Positions 8,475 through 17,014 of a DNA stretch of 34,389 nt are shown here, one piece after another. The notes below the pieces were generated by a model. That model was given only the letters and a program-made list of their open reading frames with translations. It was not told the DNA's origin and searched no databases. The position numbers and the translations under genes were made by a program. This stretch comes from DATKMS01 sp041497995 (lineage in GTDB: Bacteria > Desulfobacterota > Binatia > HRBIN30): positions 1-34,389 of the forward strand of contig JBGQHM010000019.1 of assembly GCA_041497995.1 (NCBI GenBank), written 5' to 3'. How positions within the stretch are numbered: position 1 is the first letter of the stretch; each line of letters begins with the position of its first letter.

Positions 8475-9242
8475 ATGCATCCCTACCGCACGCGGTTCGC
8501 TGACCTCTACGACGTCTTCTACGCCGACAAGGCGTACGACGACGAAGCCGCGTTCGTGCATCGCTGCCTGCAGCAGTACGGCAGCGGTACGGCTCGCGGG
8601 ATCCTGGAGATGGCGTGCGGCACCGGCTCGCACGCGTTGGCGCTGGAACGATTGGGATATGAGGTCATTGCGACGGACGGCTCGGACGACATGCTGGCAG
8701 CCGCGCGCCGCAAGGCTGCCGAGGTGTCGAGCACGGTCGACTTCCGCTGCCAGGATATGCGGACGCTCGACGTAACGGAGCGGCCCTTCGATGCTGCCGT
8801 CTGTTTGTTTGATTCGATCGGCTACGTGGCGACGAATGAGGGGCTGGTGCAAGTGCTGGATGGAGTGTTTCGCCATCTCAGGCCCGGCGGCTTATTCGTC
8901 TTCGAGTTCTGGCACGCGGCGGCGATGTTGTCGCGCCACGAAGCGCTGCGCATGCGCCGTTGGCAAGTTCCGGAAGGAGAAATTCTGCGCCTGTCGGAAA
9001 CGACACTCGACTGCGCCAGGCAACTCGGTTGTGTCACGTACAACGTTTACGAACTTCGCCACGACGGCACCTACGCACATTGCACCGAGACGCACGTGAA
9101 TCGCTACTTCTTGGTGCAAGAGATGGCCGGCTGGCTCATGGCCGCGGGCTTCGTGCCGCTCCAGTGGTTCGCTGGCTTCACTCCCGACGAGCGCATCACG
9201 GACGAGGTCTGGCACGTCGTCGCCGTGGCGCGCCGACCGTAA
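8475..9242 (+). CDS. TylM1/DesVI-like SAM methyltransferase, candidate amino-sugar N-methyltransferase
   Basis: This 255-aa enzyme matches the size of the TylM1/DesVI aminosugar N-methyltransferases. It has FADLYDVFYADKAYDDEA at the N-terminus, motif I ILEMACGTGSHALAL (~43-57), VIATDGSDDML (~66-76), and FDAAVCLFDSIGYVATNE (~98-115). The late half with LSETTLDCARQLGCV and a VHxY/NRYF-like beta-sheet segment fits the same group. A GTG three codons upstream (8466) is an alternative start. Position directly after the aminotransferase supports N-mono- or dimethylation of the 4-amino group. That is inference, and O-methylation cannot be excluded. Confidence 0.85.
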   Translation: MHPYRTRFADLYDVFYADKAYDDEAAFVHRCLQQYGSGTARGILEMACGTGSHALALERLGYEVIATDGSDDMLAAARRKAAEVSSTVDFRCQDMRTLDVTERPFDAAVCLFDSIGYVATNEGLVQVLDGVFRHLRPGGLFVFEFWHAAAMLSRHEALRMRRWQVPEGEILRLSETTLDCARQLGCVTYNVYELRHDGTYAHCTETHVNRYFLVQEMAGWLMAAGFVPLQWFAGFTPDERITDEVWHVVAVARRP

Positions 9243-9280
9243 GCCGGAGATCAAATGGGGCGGGGCAGCGGCGTCTCAGT

Positions 9281-10471
9281 ATGAGGGTAGGCGTATACTT
9301 TGGGGATTGGTCCGCAGACGTCGGCGGCGGACATACCTTCGAAGCGGAAATTGCCGCGTCGCTCGCGAGCCTGGCGGCGGAGAGCCGGCACACTTTCGTG
9401 CTGTTCTCCTCTAGCCCCGAGGCTGCGAACCTGCACCGCGACGATCGCATCGAGGTGGCGCGGTTCGCTCCGCGCAATCTCGTCGAACGGGCGATCGGCA
9501 TGCTGCAGCAAGAGTCGCCCACATTTCACCGCTGGTGGAAGTGGCCGAATCGCCTCGACCGTGTTGCTGCGGCAAGCGGCGTAGAGTTCATGTGGTTTGT
9601 GGGGCCGGTGCCGGTCCTCGTGGACCTGCCGTACCTGACGGTGGTCTGGGACCTGCAACACCGGCTGCAGCCTTGGTTTCCGGAAGTTGGCGCGAGCCGC
9701 GAGTGGAAAACGCGCGAAGCAGGCCTGTCATGGTTTCTGCGGCGCGCGGCGATCATCATCGCTGGCACAAAGGTCGGCCAGGAAGAGATCGAGCGCTTCT
9801 ATCAGGTGCCGCCGCAGCGCATCGCGCTGCTACCGCATCCGACTCCCGGGTTCGCGCTCGACGCACCGCCGAGTCGCGGCGACGAGGTCGTGGCGAAATA
9901 CGGCCTACCGGAGAACTACCTTTTCTATCCCGCGCAATTCTGGTCCCATAAAAATCACGCCCACCTCCTGCTTGCCGTCCAGATACTGCGCGACAAACAC
10001 CAGCTCGCCATGCCGGTCGTCTTCGTGGGATCCGACAAAGGCAACCGCACCTACATCGAAGACCTCGCGCGTCAGTTGGGTCTGTCGGCCCAGGTCCGCT
10101 TTCTCGGCTTTGTGCCGGCCGCGGAACTGGTGGCGCTGTATCGACGCGCGCTTGCGCTTGTGTACGTGACGTTCTTCGGTCCCGAAAACCTGCCGCCGCT
10201 CGAGGCCTTTGCTCTCGGATGTCCAGTGGTGGCGTCGAACGTTCCGGGCGCCCAAGAGCAACTCGGAGACGCGGCGCTTTTGGTCGATCCGTGCAGCCCG
10301 CAAGAGATCGCCCGGGCGGTGCAATCATTGTGGGAGGATCAGGCATTGCGTGAGACGCTGCGCGAGAAGGGGTTGGAACGCGCCCGCAAGTGGACCGGCC
10401 GACATTTCGTGCGCGGCGTGTTTGGACTGCTTGACCAATTCGAGAGCGTGCGGCGGTGTTGGGGGCGATGA
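9281..10471 (+). CDS. GT4 family glycosyltransferase
   Basis: This 396-aa GT-B enzyme starts MRVGVYFGDWSADVGGGHTFEAE, whose glycine-rich loop is the acceptor-side motif. The donor half has NYLFYPAQFWSHKNHAHLL (~208-226), VVFVGSDKGN (~247) and VRFLGFVPAAELVALYRRA (~270). It also has FFGPENLPPLEAFALGCPVV (~296-315) and EQLGDAALLVDP. The usual E-x7-E motif is modified: the second Glu is retained, but the first is replaced in the GPENLPPLE context, a version common in mannosyltransferase-like GT4 proteins. The start was chosen at the ATG where homology-like sequence begins, because the open frame extends far upstream without coding character. Confidence 0.92.
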   Translation: MRVGVYFGDWSADVGGGHTFEAEIAASLASLAAESRHTFVLFSSSPEAANLHRDDRIEVARFAPRNLVERAIGMLQQESPTFHRWWKWPNRLDRVAAASGVEFMWFVGPVPVLVDLPYLTVVWDLQHRLQPWFPEVGASREWKTREAGLSWFLRRAAIIIAGTKVGQEEIERFYQVPPQRIALLPHPTPGFALDAPPSRGDEVVAKYGLPENYLFYPAQFWSHKNHAHLLLAVQILRDKHQLAMPVVFVGSDKGNRTYIEDLARQLGLSAQVRFLGFVPAAELVALYRRALALVYVTFFGPENLPPLEAFALGCPVVASNVPGAQEQLGDAALLVDPCSPQEIARAVQSLWEDQALRETLREKGLERARKWTGRHFVRGVFGLLDQFESVRRCWGR

Positions 10472-10513
10472 CATCGAGTCGGCTGTTGGGTCGCTAAGTC
10501 TTGGCACATCTGA

Positions 10514-10538
10514 ACGCGCCGGCAGCGACCCGGCGCGT
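10514..10538 (+). other. Perfect hairpin just upstream of the MBOAT ribosome binding site
   Basis: A 9-bp perfect inverted repeat (ACGCGCCGG / CCGGCGCGT) with a 7-base loop ends two bases before the GGAG ribosome binding site (10541-10544) of the GTG start at 10550. No T tract follows, so it is not a standard intrinsic terminator. It could shape translation or mRNA stability. Confidence 0.5.
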
Positions 10539-10549
10539 GAGGAGTTGCG

Positions 10550-11971
10550 GTGCTCTTCAATAGTTGGGACTTCATCGCGCTGCTGGCGATCACCTTTGCG
10601 CTGTACTACGCCGCGCCTGCACGACGTGTCCAGGTGCCGGTGCTGCTGGGCGCGAGTCTGGTCTTCTACGGCTACCAGCGCCCCGTGCTGGTGCTGCTGC
10701 TGATCGTTTCGATCGCCATCAATGCGGTCACCAGCTTCCTGGTGGTTCACGGGCGGCCCTCACTGCGCCTCTTCTGGGCCACGTGTGGGGTCGTCGCGAA
10801 TCTCGCGCTGCTGGTGTTCTTCAAGTACAGCTCGCTGCTCTACCGCACGATCGTGAGCCACGCAGACAGTAATGATCCGGTCGCAGCCTTCCTCAACGGT
10901 ATCCCGCTGCCCATCGGCATTTCCTTCTTCACCTTTCAGGGCATCAGCCTGGTCGTCGACGTGTACCGCGGTGAGCACGGCGGCAGTCGCAGCGTGCAGG
11001 TGGATCGGCAGTTCTCGTCGCACTTGCTGAACATCGCCTTCTTCAAGGCGTTCTTCCCGCAGCTGGTGTCGGGTCCCATCGTGAAGGCGCACGAGTTCCT
11101 GCCGCAGATCGGGAAGAAACGGTGGCGCGATATCGATTGGGAGCTCGCCGTCCGGCATCTCATCCTCGGCTATTTCTTCAAGATGGTGGTGGCGGATCAC
11201 CTCAAGGACCAGACCTACTGGATCGCCTATCCCTACTTTCGCTCGTGCTCCACGGCGACGCTGCTGGTCATGCTGTTCGGCTACTCGATGCAGATCTTCG
11301 CCGACTTCGCAGGCTATTCGTTGATCGCCATCGGCATCGGCGCGCTGTTCGGCTACCGCCTGCCGGTGAACTTTCAGTTTCCGTACATCGCGCAATCGTT
11401 CTCGGAGTTCTGGCGCCGCTGGCACATCTCGCTGTCGACGTGGCTGCGCGAGTACCTGTACATCCCGCTCGGTGGGAACCGCCGCAGCGGCGCGCGCACG
11501 TATGGCAACTTGATGATGGTCATGTTCCTGGGCGGGTTGTGGCACGGCGCCGCGTGGAGCTACGCCGTCTGGGGCACGTGGCACGGCGCGGCGTTGGCGG
11601 TGGAGCGGTTTCTCGGTGAGCGCTTCTCGATCCGCGCCGATGCGCTGCCGGTGAAGCTGCTGCGCGCCGCCGCCGTGTTCACCTTCGTCACGCTGGCGTG
11701 GCTGTTGTTCAAGCTGCCGAACTTCCACGATGTGATCGAGTTCCTGCGTTCGCTGGGCACACAGACCGACCTGCCGTTGCATCGCAAGATCGTGCTGGCG
11801 ATCGGCATCTATTCGCTGCCCGTGATTGCGTATCACATGCGGTACGTCTTTCGCGCGCAGCTGCAAGGGACGACGTTCCAGCGGCTGGAGCCGTGGGCCT
11901 TTGGCCTGCTGTTGTTTCTCATCGTCGTCAACAGCGGAGCGCCGGGCGCGTTCATCTACTTCCAGTTCTAG
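10550..11971 (+). CDS. MBOAT family membrane O-acyltransferase (AlgI-like)
   Basis: This 473-aa polytopic protein of the membrane-bound O-acyltransferase family carries acyl (often acetyl) groups across the inner membrane for glycan O-acylation. It begins with FNSWDFIALLAITFALYY, has multiple hydrophobic helices, and shows the AlgI signature SEFWRRWHISLSTWLREYLY (~287-306) with IPLGGNRR. The catalytic His332 lies in GGLWHGAAWS, and a second His (His345) is in GTWHG. GTG start with GGAG five bases before it. It is followed by an SGNH-like partner, the common two-component arrangement for periplasmic acylation. The target is presumably the polysaccharide made here. Confidence 0.95.
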   Translation: MLFNSWDFIALLAITFALYYAAPARRVQVPVLLGASLVFYGYQRPVLVLLLIVSIAINAVTSFLVVHGRPSLRLFWATCGVVANLALLVFFKYSSLLYRTIVSHADSNDPVAAFLNGIPLPIGISFFTFQGISLVVDVYRGEHGGSRSVQVDRQFSSHLLNIAFFKAFFPQLVSGPIVKAHEFLPQIGKKRWRDIDWELAVRHLILGYFFKMVVADHLKDQTYWIAYPYFRSCSTATLLVMLFGYSMQIFADFAGYSLIAIGIGALFGYRLPVNFQFPYIAQSFSEFWRRWHISLSTWLREYLYIPLGGNRRSGARTYGNLMMVMFLGGLWHGAAWSYAVWGTWHGAALAVERFLGERFSIRADALPVKLLRAAAVFTFVTLAWLLFKLPNFHDVIEFLRSLGTQTDLPLHRKIVLAIGIYSLPVIAYHMRYVFRAQLQGTTFQRLEPWAFGLLLFLIVVNSGAPGAFIYFQF

Positions 11972-12017
11972 CGGCTGCTTCGAAGAGCGCGGTCTCGGAG
12001 AAAATCGACAGCACCGT

Positions 12018-12023
12018 AAGGAG
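12018..12023 (+). promoter_or_regulatory. Possible ribosome binding site for the SGNH-like gene
   Basis: AAGGAG lies nine bases before an in-frame CTG (12033) and far from the ATG at 12075, which itself lacks a good site. The SGNH-like protein might therefore start 14 codons earlier at a rare CTG, or translation may rely on the more distant ATG. Confidence 0.25.
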
Positions 12024-12074
12024 AAGATTGATCTGCTGCACGCATCAGACCCGCAGATTGGTCCTGATCTCAGC

Positions 12075-12998
12075 ATGAACGGGCCACCGCTTTCCGTGCG
12101 CGCTGCGGCCGCAGCGCAGCGCCGCTTCCTCGTGCACACGTTCGGGTCTGCGCTGCTGTTGTTCGCCTGCTATGCGGCGCTGGCGACGCGCTTACTGCCG
12201 GCGGGCGGTGAGGCACAGGACCAGTGGCAGGACAATCTGATGCGCGCGCAGTGGTACGCGCATCATTCGGCCACGTACTCCGTGGTGGTGACGGGGTCAT
12301 CGATGGCTGCGCGGGCGGCCAACGAGGAGCTGCCCGAGGGCTTCTACAACCTCGCGATGTCCGGCGGCGGGGCGCTGACTGGAATGGAGATCGTTGCTCG
12401 CAGCCGCTCGGTTCCACGAATGGTGTTGGTGGAAGCCGACGACACGCTGTCGAGGCCGGCCGACGCACGGCTCATTGACCCGCTGTTTCAGCCGGTGAGC
12501 TTCCGCTTGCGCTCGTGGGTGCCGGTGCTGGGCGATGCCTATCAGCCCGTCAGTGTGGCGCTGCGGCTCGTACGCCAATACATGCCCGGAGGAGGCGTGC
12601 ACCCACTCGCTGCCCCGCCAGCGCTCTTCGATGAAATGGTTGCCGTCCAGAAGGCCGCACAGGAGAAGCTGCCGGACCCGGAGAACGTGGACGAATGGTT
12701 GCGGAGCCTCGCCGCGGCGACGCAACGGCTCGAGAGCCGCGGCGTCGTGGTGGCGTTCTTCGAGACCCCGGTCGCGCCCCTGCTCGGGGATTCCCCCAGC
12801 CGCCGCTATGTGCGCACGGCATTGGTCGAGCGCTTTCCACCGCAGCACCATTTGTGGCTGCCGCGGGCGACGGCAGACGAATCTGAAACGACCGACGGTA
12901 TGCACCTGAGTCCGGCCGCTGGCCGCAAATTCGCCCGTTTCCTGGCAGCCGAGGTCGCACGGGTCCTCCCGAATGCGCCCGTAGCGGTGGCACAATGA
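12075..12998 (+). CDS. Membrane-anchored SGNH-like acyltransferase partner of the MBOAT
   Basis: This 307-aa protein has one N-terminal membrane segment (~19-40, HTFGSALLLFACYAALATRLL) and a periplasmic SGNH-type domain. Block I is VVVTGSSMAAR, with the candidate nucleophile Ser75 or Ser76 as in DltD-like proteins. The catalytic Asp-His dyad is TTDGMHLSP (Asp274, His277). These are the three positions expected of AlgJ/AlgX/DltD-like O-acyltransferases. It follows the MBOAT by ~100 bases and overlaps the next glycosyltransferase by four (ATGA). It probably receives the acyl group from the MBOAT and transfers it to the glycan. Overall similarity to named families is low, so the call rests on topology, motifs and context. 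Confidence 0.78.
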   Translation: MNGPPLSVRAAAAAQRRFLVHTFGSALLLFACYAALATRLLPAGGEAQDQWQDNLMRAQWYAHHSATYSVVVTGSSMAARAANEELPEGFYNLAMSGGGALTGMEIVARSRSVPRMVLVEADDTLSRPADARLIDPLFQPVSFRLRSWVPVLGDAYQPVSVALRLVRQYMPGGGVHPLAAPPALFDEMVAVQKAAQEKLPDPENVDEWLRSLAAATQRLESRGVVVAFFETPVAPLLGDSPSRRYVRTALVERFPPQHHLWLPRATADESETTDGMHLSPAAGRKFARFLAAEVARVLPNAPVAVAQ

Positions 12999-13846
12999 AC
13001 GCAGCTCCCGCGGCGTCCGCAGCGCGCTCCTCCGCACCGCCCATCCTGTCGATCGTCACGCCGACGTACAACGATGGGGAATTCCTCGAGCAGACGATCA
13101 CGTCGATCATCAATCAAGACTACGCTCCGATCGAGCTCATCGTCATCGACGGCGGCAGCACCGACGACACCCTCGACGTGATTCGTCGCTACGCGCCACA
13201 CCTCGCCTATTGGGTGTCCGAACCCGATCGCGGCCAGGCGGACGCGTTGCGGAAGGGCTTTGCTGTCGCGACGGGTGCGGTCGTTGCCTGGCAAAACGCC
13301 GACGACTACTACGAGCCGAACGTCTTTGGTCAGGTCATGCGCGTCTTCCACGATAGGGCCGAGGTTGATCTTGTATACGGCAACATCCGAATCGTCGACG
13401 CGGCCGGACGCCCAGTCGACGAGCTGCGTCACACACCCATGAGCTACTGGGCGAGCCTGTTCGGCGACTTGCCGTTTCAGAACCATGCTGCCTTCTTCCG
13501 TCGGAGTCTGTGGGAACGGATCGGCGGCATTGTATCGGAGGAGCGCTTCTTTGATCCGGAGATCGTGTTGCGCGCCGCGCGCCTCGGACACCCGCACTTC
13601 ATCCGCAAGATTCTGGGCAACTATCGGCGGCACGCCGGCTCCATGACGTTCTCCGGTGAGTACCAATTGCCAGACCCGTGGGTCCTCCGCCGGCGTCATC
13701 TGGGCCGCTGGGCGAGCCTGCCGACTTGGTGCATGCTGCCGCTCGTCGCGCTGGCAAAAGGCCGGCGCCTCGCGCACCTCGCCTGGCAGGGCGATGCGGA
13801 CTATGTGCTCAAGCGCGTGCGCCGACAGCTGTCGCCGCGGCGGTGA
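12995..13846 (+). CDS. GT2 family glycosyltransferase
   Basis: This 283-aa GT-A enzyme has PILSIVTPTYNDGEFLEQTI (~16-35), then IELIVIDGGSTDDTLDV (~46-62), the classic GT2 nucleotide-binding region. WVSEPDRGQADALRKGF (~73-89) follows, and the DxD-equivalent is WQNADDYYEP (~99-108). A late acidic/aromatic acceptor segment, FFDPEIVLRAARLGHPHF, and LGNYRRHAGSMT are typical of the WcaA-like subgroup. There is no transmembrane segment, so it works at the cytosolic membrane face. The start overlaps the SGNH gene stop and the next GT4 gene begins one base after its stop, consistent with one operon. Confidence 0.93.
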   Translation: MNAAPAASAARSSAPPILSIVTPTYNDGEFLEQTITSIINQDYAPIELIVIDGGSTDDTLDVIRRYAPHLAYWVSEPDRGQADALRKGFAVATGAVVAWQNADDYYEPNVFGQVMRVFHDRAEVDLVYGNIRIVDAAGRPVDELRHTPMSYWASLFGDLPFQNHAAFFRRSLWERIGGIVSEERFFDPEIVLRAARLGHPHFIRKILGNYRRHAGSMTFSGEYQLPDPWVLRRRHLGRWASLPTWCMLPLVALAKGRRLAHLAWQGDADYVLKRVRRQLSPRR

Positions 13847-13847
13847 A

Positions 13848-15053
13848 ATGTCCTCCATGCGCGTCGGTATCAACGTATTTGAAACCATCTTCGGCGAGGG
13901 CAGCGGACCGGGCGCTGGGCGGTACGTGGTCGAACTGTTGCGGCACCTGCTGACGCTGCAGGACGACGTCGAATACGTCGTCTTCGTCAACCCGATCGCA
14001 GCCGCAGCGGGGTGGTTCCCGAGCGGCCCACGTTGCCGTCAGTTCGTCGTGCCGCTGGATGCTCGGCGCAAATGGCTGCGACCAGTGTGGGAGCAGTGCG
14101 GGCTACCCATCGTGGCGCGCCGCCTGGGTTTGGACGTCGTCCATTCCCCGTTCAACACGACGCCGGTCTTCCATCCCGCCGTTGCCACGGTCGGCACCGT
14201 CACCGATCTCGCGTACTTCTACTATCAGCAACATCACCAGACGGAGTCCGACATCAAGGCCCGGTACTATAGAGGGTTCCAACCGCTGATGTTTCGTCGA
14301 GCGACGCATCTGATAGCCATCAGCGAGTTCACGCGACAGGAGGTCATCAGACATCTCAAGATCGCGCCCGACAAGGTGACCGCAGTACCGTTGGGCCCGG
14401 GTCAATCGGAGCTCGCGACGCCGGCGGATGGATCCGGTGGGCCGGTGGGAGAGAGCGGGCAACGCGATGTCCTTCTCACTATCGGCAGCGGGATGCTGCA
14501 CAAGAACCTGCTCGGTCTGTTGGAAGCGTATGCGCAAGCAGCTCTGCCGGCCGAGCTCCGCTTGGTGATCGCCGGCGAGATTCCCCAACAGGCGCGGCGG
14601 CGGATGGTGACGCAGGGCGAGCTGGCGCGCCGCGCGCAGGAGCTCGGCATTGCCGATCGGGTGGTCATTCGTGGGTACGTGTCCCCCGCGGAGCTGAAAG
14701 CCCTCTTCGGCCGGGCGATCGCCTTCGTCTTCCCGTCCCTCTACGAGGGGTTTGGCCTTCCCATCCTGGAAGCCATGCGGTGCGGTGTACCTGTCTTGAG
14801 CTCGCGCAGCGCGGCACTTCCCGAGGTGGGCGGCGACGCCGCCCTCTACTTCGACGCCAGCGACCCCTCTGACATTGCGCGTGCCATGCAGCAGATCGTG
14901 AGCGACGAGGCGACGCGCCGCGCTCTTGTCGAGAAGGGCTACCGGCAGCTGGGTGCCTTTTCGTGGGAGGGCGTCGCGGCCAACACCGTAGGCGTGTATC
15001 GGCGCGCCGCCGGAGTACCATTGTCGCCTGCAGATCCAGATGCTCGACCGTAA
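13848..15053 (+). CDS. GT4 family glycosyltransferase
   Basis: This 401-aa GT-B protein starts MSSMRVGINVFETIFGEGSG (a second ATG is at 13857). Features in order: GAGRYVVELLRHL (acceptor loop), DVVHSPFNTTPVF (~95), HLIAISEFTRQEVIRHL (~148), DKVTAVPLGPG (~170), and LTIGSGMLHKNLLGLLEAY (~205). A canonical E-x7-E follows in YEGFGLPILEAMRCGVPVLS (~297-316), and then LPEVGGDAALYFD. This is the mannosyltransferase-like GT4 signature. A region at ~250, QARRRMVTQGELARRAQELG, matches the family's helical insertion. It is the second of three adjacent transferases and probably builds the backbone or a side branch. Confidence 0.94.
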   Translation: MSSMRVGINVFETIFGEGSGPGAGRYVVELLRHLLTLQDDVEYVVFVNPIAAAAGWFPSGPRCRQFVVPLDARRKWLRPVWEQCGLPIVARRLGLDVVHSPFNTTPVFHPAVATVGTVTDLAYFYYQQHHQTESDIKARYYRGFQPLMFRRATHLIAISEFTRQEVIRHLKIAPDKVTAVPLGPGQSELATPADGSGGPVGESGQRDVLLTIGSGMLHKNLLGLLEAYAQAALPAELRLVIAGEIPQQARRRMVTQGELARRAQELGIADRVVIRGYVSPAELKALFGRAIAFVFPSLYEGFGLPILEAMRCGVPVLSSRSAALPEVGGDAALYFDASDPSDIARAMQQIVSDEATRRALVEKGYRQLGAFSWEGVAANTVGVYRRAAGVPLSPADPDARP

Positions 15054-15110
15054 TCTCATACCGCCGCGCGACTGCGGGCTCGGCGCCTACAGGTTCGCCA
15101 GCGCGCCCAG

Positions 15111-16289
15111 ATGAGCACCGTGCCGCGATTGCGTGTCTGCCACGTCACGCAGTCCCTGCTCGAGAGGCGCTACCGGCGCACCCTCGACGTGCTGGCGGAC
15201 TCCGTCGATCTGACGCTCGTCTGCCCCGAGGAGTTCGCGTTTCCGTGGGGTGTCCTGCGCGCCGAGTTCTCCGCCGAGTGCGCCTATCGGGTCCGTGCCT
15301 ATCCCTGCATCTTCCCGCTGGGGATCCGCACGACGACGAGGTGGATTCTCCGCAGCGCAGACCTCGGGTTCGCAACCACGCAGCCGGACATCATCCACAT
15401 AGAGAACGAGGTGAACAGCTTTGTCGTGCTGCAGAGTTTGCTCTGCCGACGCCGTTACGCACCGCGGGCGAAGGTCGTGGTTTCGCTCTGGGCGAATCAA
15501 CCGCCGAGCGGATGGATGGCCCCGGCACTGAAGGCGCTCGCGGCGCTCGCGCGCCCAGCCATCGACTACTTTCTCTGCGCCAATACCGACGGGCGGGACC
15601 TGCTGGCTCAGGCCGGCGTGCCCCTGAACCGCTCCCGGGTGTTGTTACCCTTCGGCGTGGACACGCAGTTCTTTGCACCGCCGGATGCGGCGCAGCGTCG
15701 CGCTGCGCGGCAACGGATCGGTTGTGCTCCCGGCGATCTCGTCATCGGGTACGTCGGCCGCCTCGTGGAGGAGAAGGGTGTCGCCGATCTGCTCGCGGCA
15801 TTTCGCCTGTTGTGCGAGCGTCACCAACCGCCCCGGCCTCGACTTGTCTGCGTCGGCGTCGGCCCCCTACAAGCGCTCCTCGATTCCTGTGAAGGGGTGC
15901 AGACCTTCTCGCCTGGGGGCGTGGACAGCCTGCTGCCGTACTATCACGCGATGGATGCGCTGGTATTGCCATCGCGGACGGTGGCGAGCTGGAAGGAGCA
16001 ATTCGGGAAAGTGCTGGTGGAAGCGATGGCGTGCGGGGTGGCGGTGGTTGGATCTACCTCGGGGGCGATCCCGGAAGTCATTGGGGCCGCGGGCCTTGTC
16101 TTCCAGGTGGCAAACACCATCGAGCTGGCAGCGAGATTGGAGGAGATCGTCTCAGGCGAACGGAGGACGGCGCTGAGCGCCGCAGGTCTCCAACGGGTTG
16201 CCGACAACTATGCGGCTGACGGAGTCGCGCGGCAGCTGTTCTCGGTCTACGAGGAGGTTGTACGGGGGAGCCATGTCGTTGCGAACTGA
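15111..16289 (+). CDS. GT4 family glycosyltransferase
   Basis: This 392-aa GT-B enzyme begins PRLRVCHVTQSLLERRYRRT. The donor half shows RVLLPFGVDTQFF (~178-190), VIGYVGRLVEEKGVADLLAAF (~206-226), and LVCVGVGPLQALLDS (~244). The E-x7-E motif is in KEQFGKVLVEAMACGVAVVG (~300-319), followed by SGAIPEVIGAAGLVFQ. The EKG motif is the usual phosphate-contact region. Its stop lies 17 bases inside the next methyltransferase gene, so the two overlap. The nucleotide-sugar specificity is not deducible. The 57-base gap before this gene holds nothing recognisable. Confidence 0.94.
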   Translation: MSTVPRLRVCHVTQSLLERRYRRTLDVLADSVDLTLVCPEEFAFPWGVLRAEFSAECAYRVRAYPCIFPLGIRTTTRWILRSADLGFATTQPDIIHIENEVNSFVVLQSLLCRRRYAPRAKVVVSLWANQPPSGWMAPALKALAALARPAIDYFLCANTDGRDLLAQAGVPLNRSRVLLPFGVDTQFFAPPDAAQRRAARQRIGCAPGDLVIGYVGRLVEEKGVADLLAAFRLLCERHQPPRPRLVCVGVGPLQALLDSCEGVQTFSPGGVDSLLPYYHAMDALVLPSRTVASWKEQFGKVLVEAMACGVAVVGSTSGAIPEVIGAAGLVFQVANTIELAARLEEIVSGERRTALSAAGLQRVADNYAADGVARQLFSVYEEVVRGSHVVAN

Positions 16290-16989
16290 TTTCCGCAAGC
16301 GCATCTACGCGTCGTACGTGTCGGTGTCGGAGTTCAATCAGTTTCTGCAGAGCAAGTATGACGCGCACGCCCACAACATCGGTCCCCATCTCCGCGGCGC
16401 GCAGCGTGGCGGAGGGCGGTTGCTCGACATAGGTCCTGGACAGGGAGAACTCCTGACCCTGTGCCGCGACGGTGGTGTCGAGGCCGAAGGAGTCGATGTG
16501 AGCCAGGAGCTCGTGGCGGCTTGCCGGGCACGCGGCCTCAGTGTGCGCCCAATCGACGATCTGATGGCGGCTCTCGGCGCCGAGAAAAACGAGTGGTCCG
16601 TCGTGACCATGATCGATGTTTTGGAGCACTTCTCTGCCGAGGAGGCGCTGCAGCTACTCGATCTCGTGCGTAGCCACGCTCTGTCGCCAGGTGGTCGCCT
16701 GATCGTCCAGGTTCCGAACATGGCGAGCCCGTTTGCCGCTTCCAACCTGTACCACGACGTGACGCACACGCGGGGATATACGGACCACAGCATGGTGCAG
16801 CTGCTGCGCAACGCGGGTTTCCGCGAGGTCCGAGTGTTTCCGCAGAACTATCCGCCGCATGGTCTCCAGCTTCTGCGGCAAGCGCTGCGGGCAGTCTTCT
16901 ATCTGTGCCTGCGTGTCGTGCTGATCATCGATCAGCCGAACCGCTCCGCGATCCTCACTCCCAACCTGATTGCGGTCGCTGATCTCTGA
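16273..16989 (+). CDS. Class I SAM-dependent methyltransferase
   Basis: This 238-aa protein starts MSLRTDFRKRIYASYVSV and overlaps the upstream GT4 gene by 17 bases, with a GGGGGAG purine run two bases before the ATG. It has RLLDIGPGQGELLTLC (~49-64), where GPGQG is a slightly unusual motif I, then VEAEGVDVSQELVAACRARG (~68-87). It continues with SVVTMIDVLEHFSAEEALQLL (~108-128) and LSPGGRLIVQVPNMASPF (~136-153). The following FAASNLYHDVTHTRGYTDHS (~153-172) is typical of Methyltransf_23 proteins that act on glycan or lipid intermediates. A C-terminal hydrophobic helix (LRAVFYLCLRVVLIID) could associate with the membrane. Confidence 0.88.
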   Translation: MSLRTDFRKRIYASYVSVSEFNQFLQSKYDAHAHNIGPHLRGAQRGGGRLLDIGPGQGELLTLCRDGGVEAEGVDVSQELVAACRARGLSVRPIDDLMAALGAEKNEWSVVTMIDVLEHFSAEEALQLLDLVRSHALSPGGRLIVQVPNMASPFAASNLYHDVTHTRGYTDHSMVQLLRNAGFREVRVFPQNYPPHGLQLLRQALRAVFYLCLRVVLIIDQPNRSAILTPNLIAVADL

Positions 16990-17014
16990 ACCGCGACCTG
17001 TGAGGCATTCGCCC

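Noticed and set aside
10490..10540. Third copy of the 76-bp repeat arm upstream of the MBOAT gene
   Set aside because: Only two 8-base words (CTTGGCAC and CAGCGACC) are shared, with different spacing. Chance similarity in GC-rich sequence is more likely.
10760..12139. Long open frame on the minus strand opposite the MBOAT gene
   Set aside because: It is an antisense shadow of a GC-rich gene. The protein is Arg/Gln/His-rich low-complexity sequence, and the plus-strand MBOAT motifs are unambiguous.
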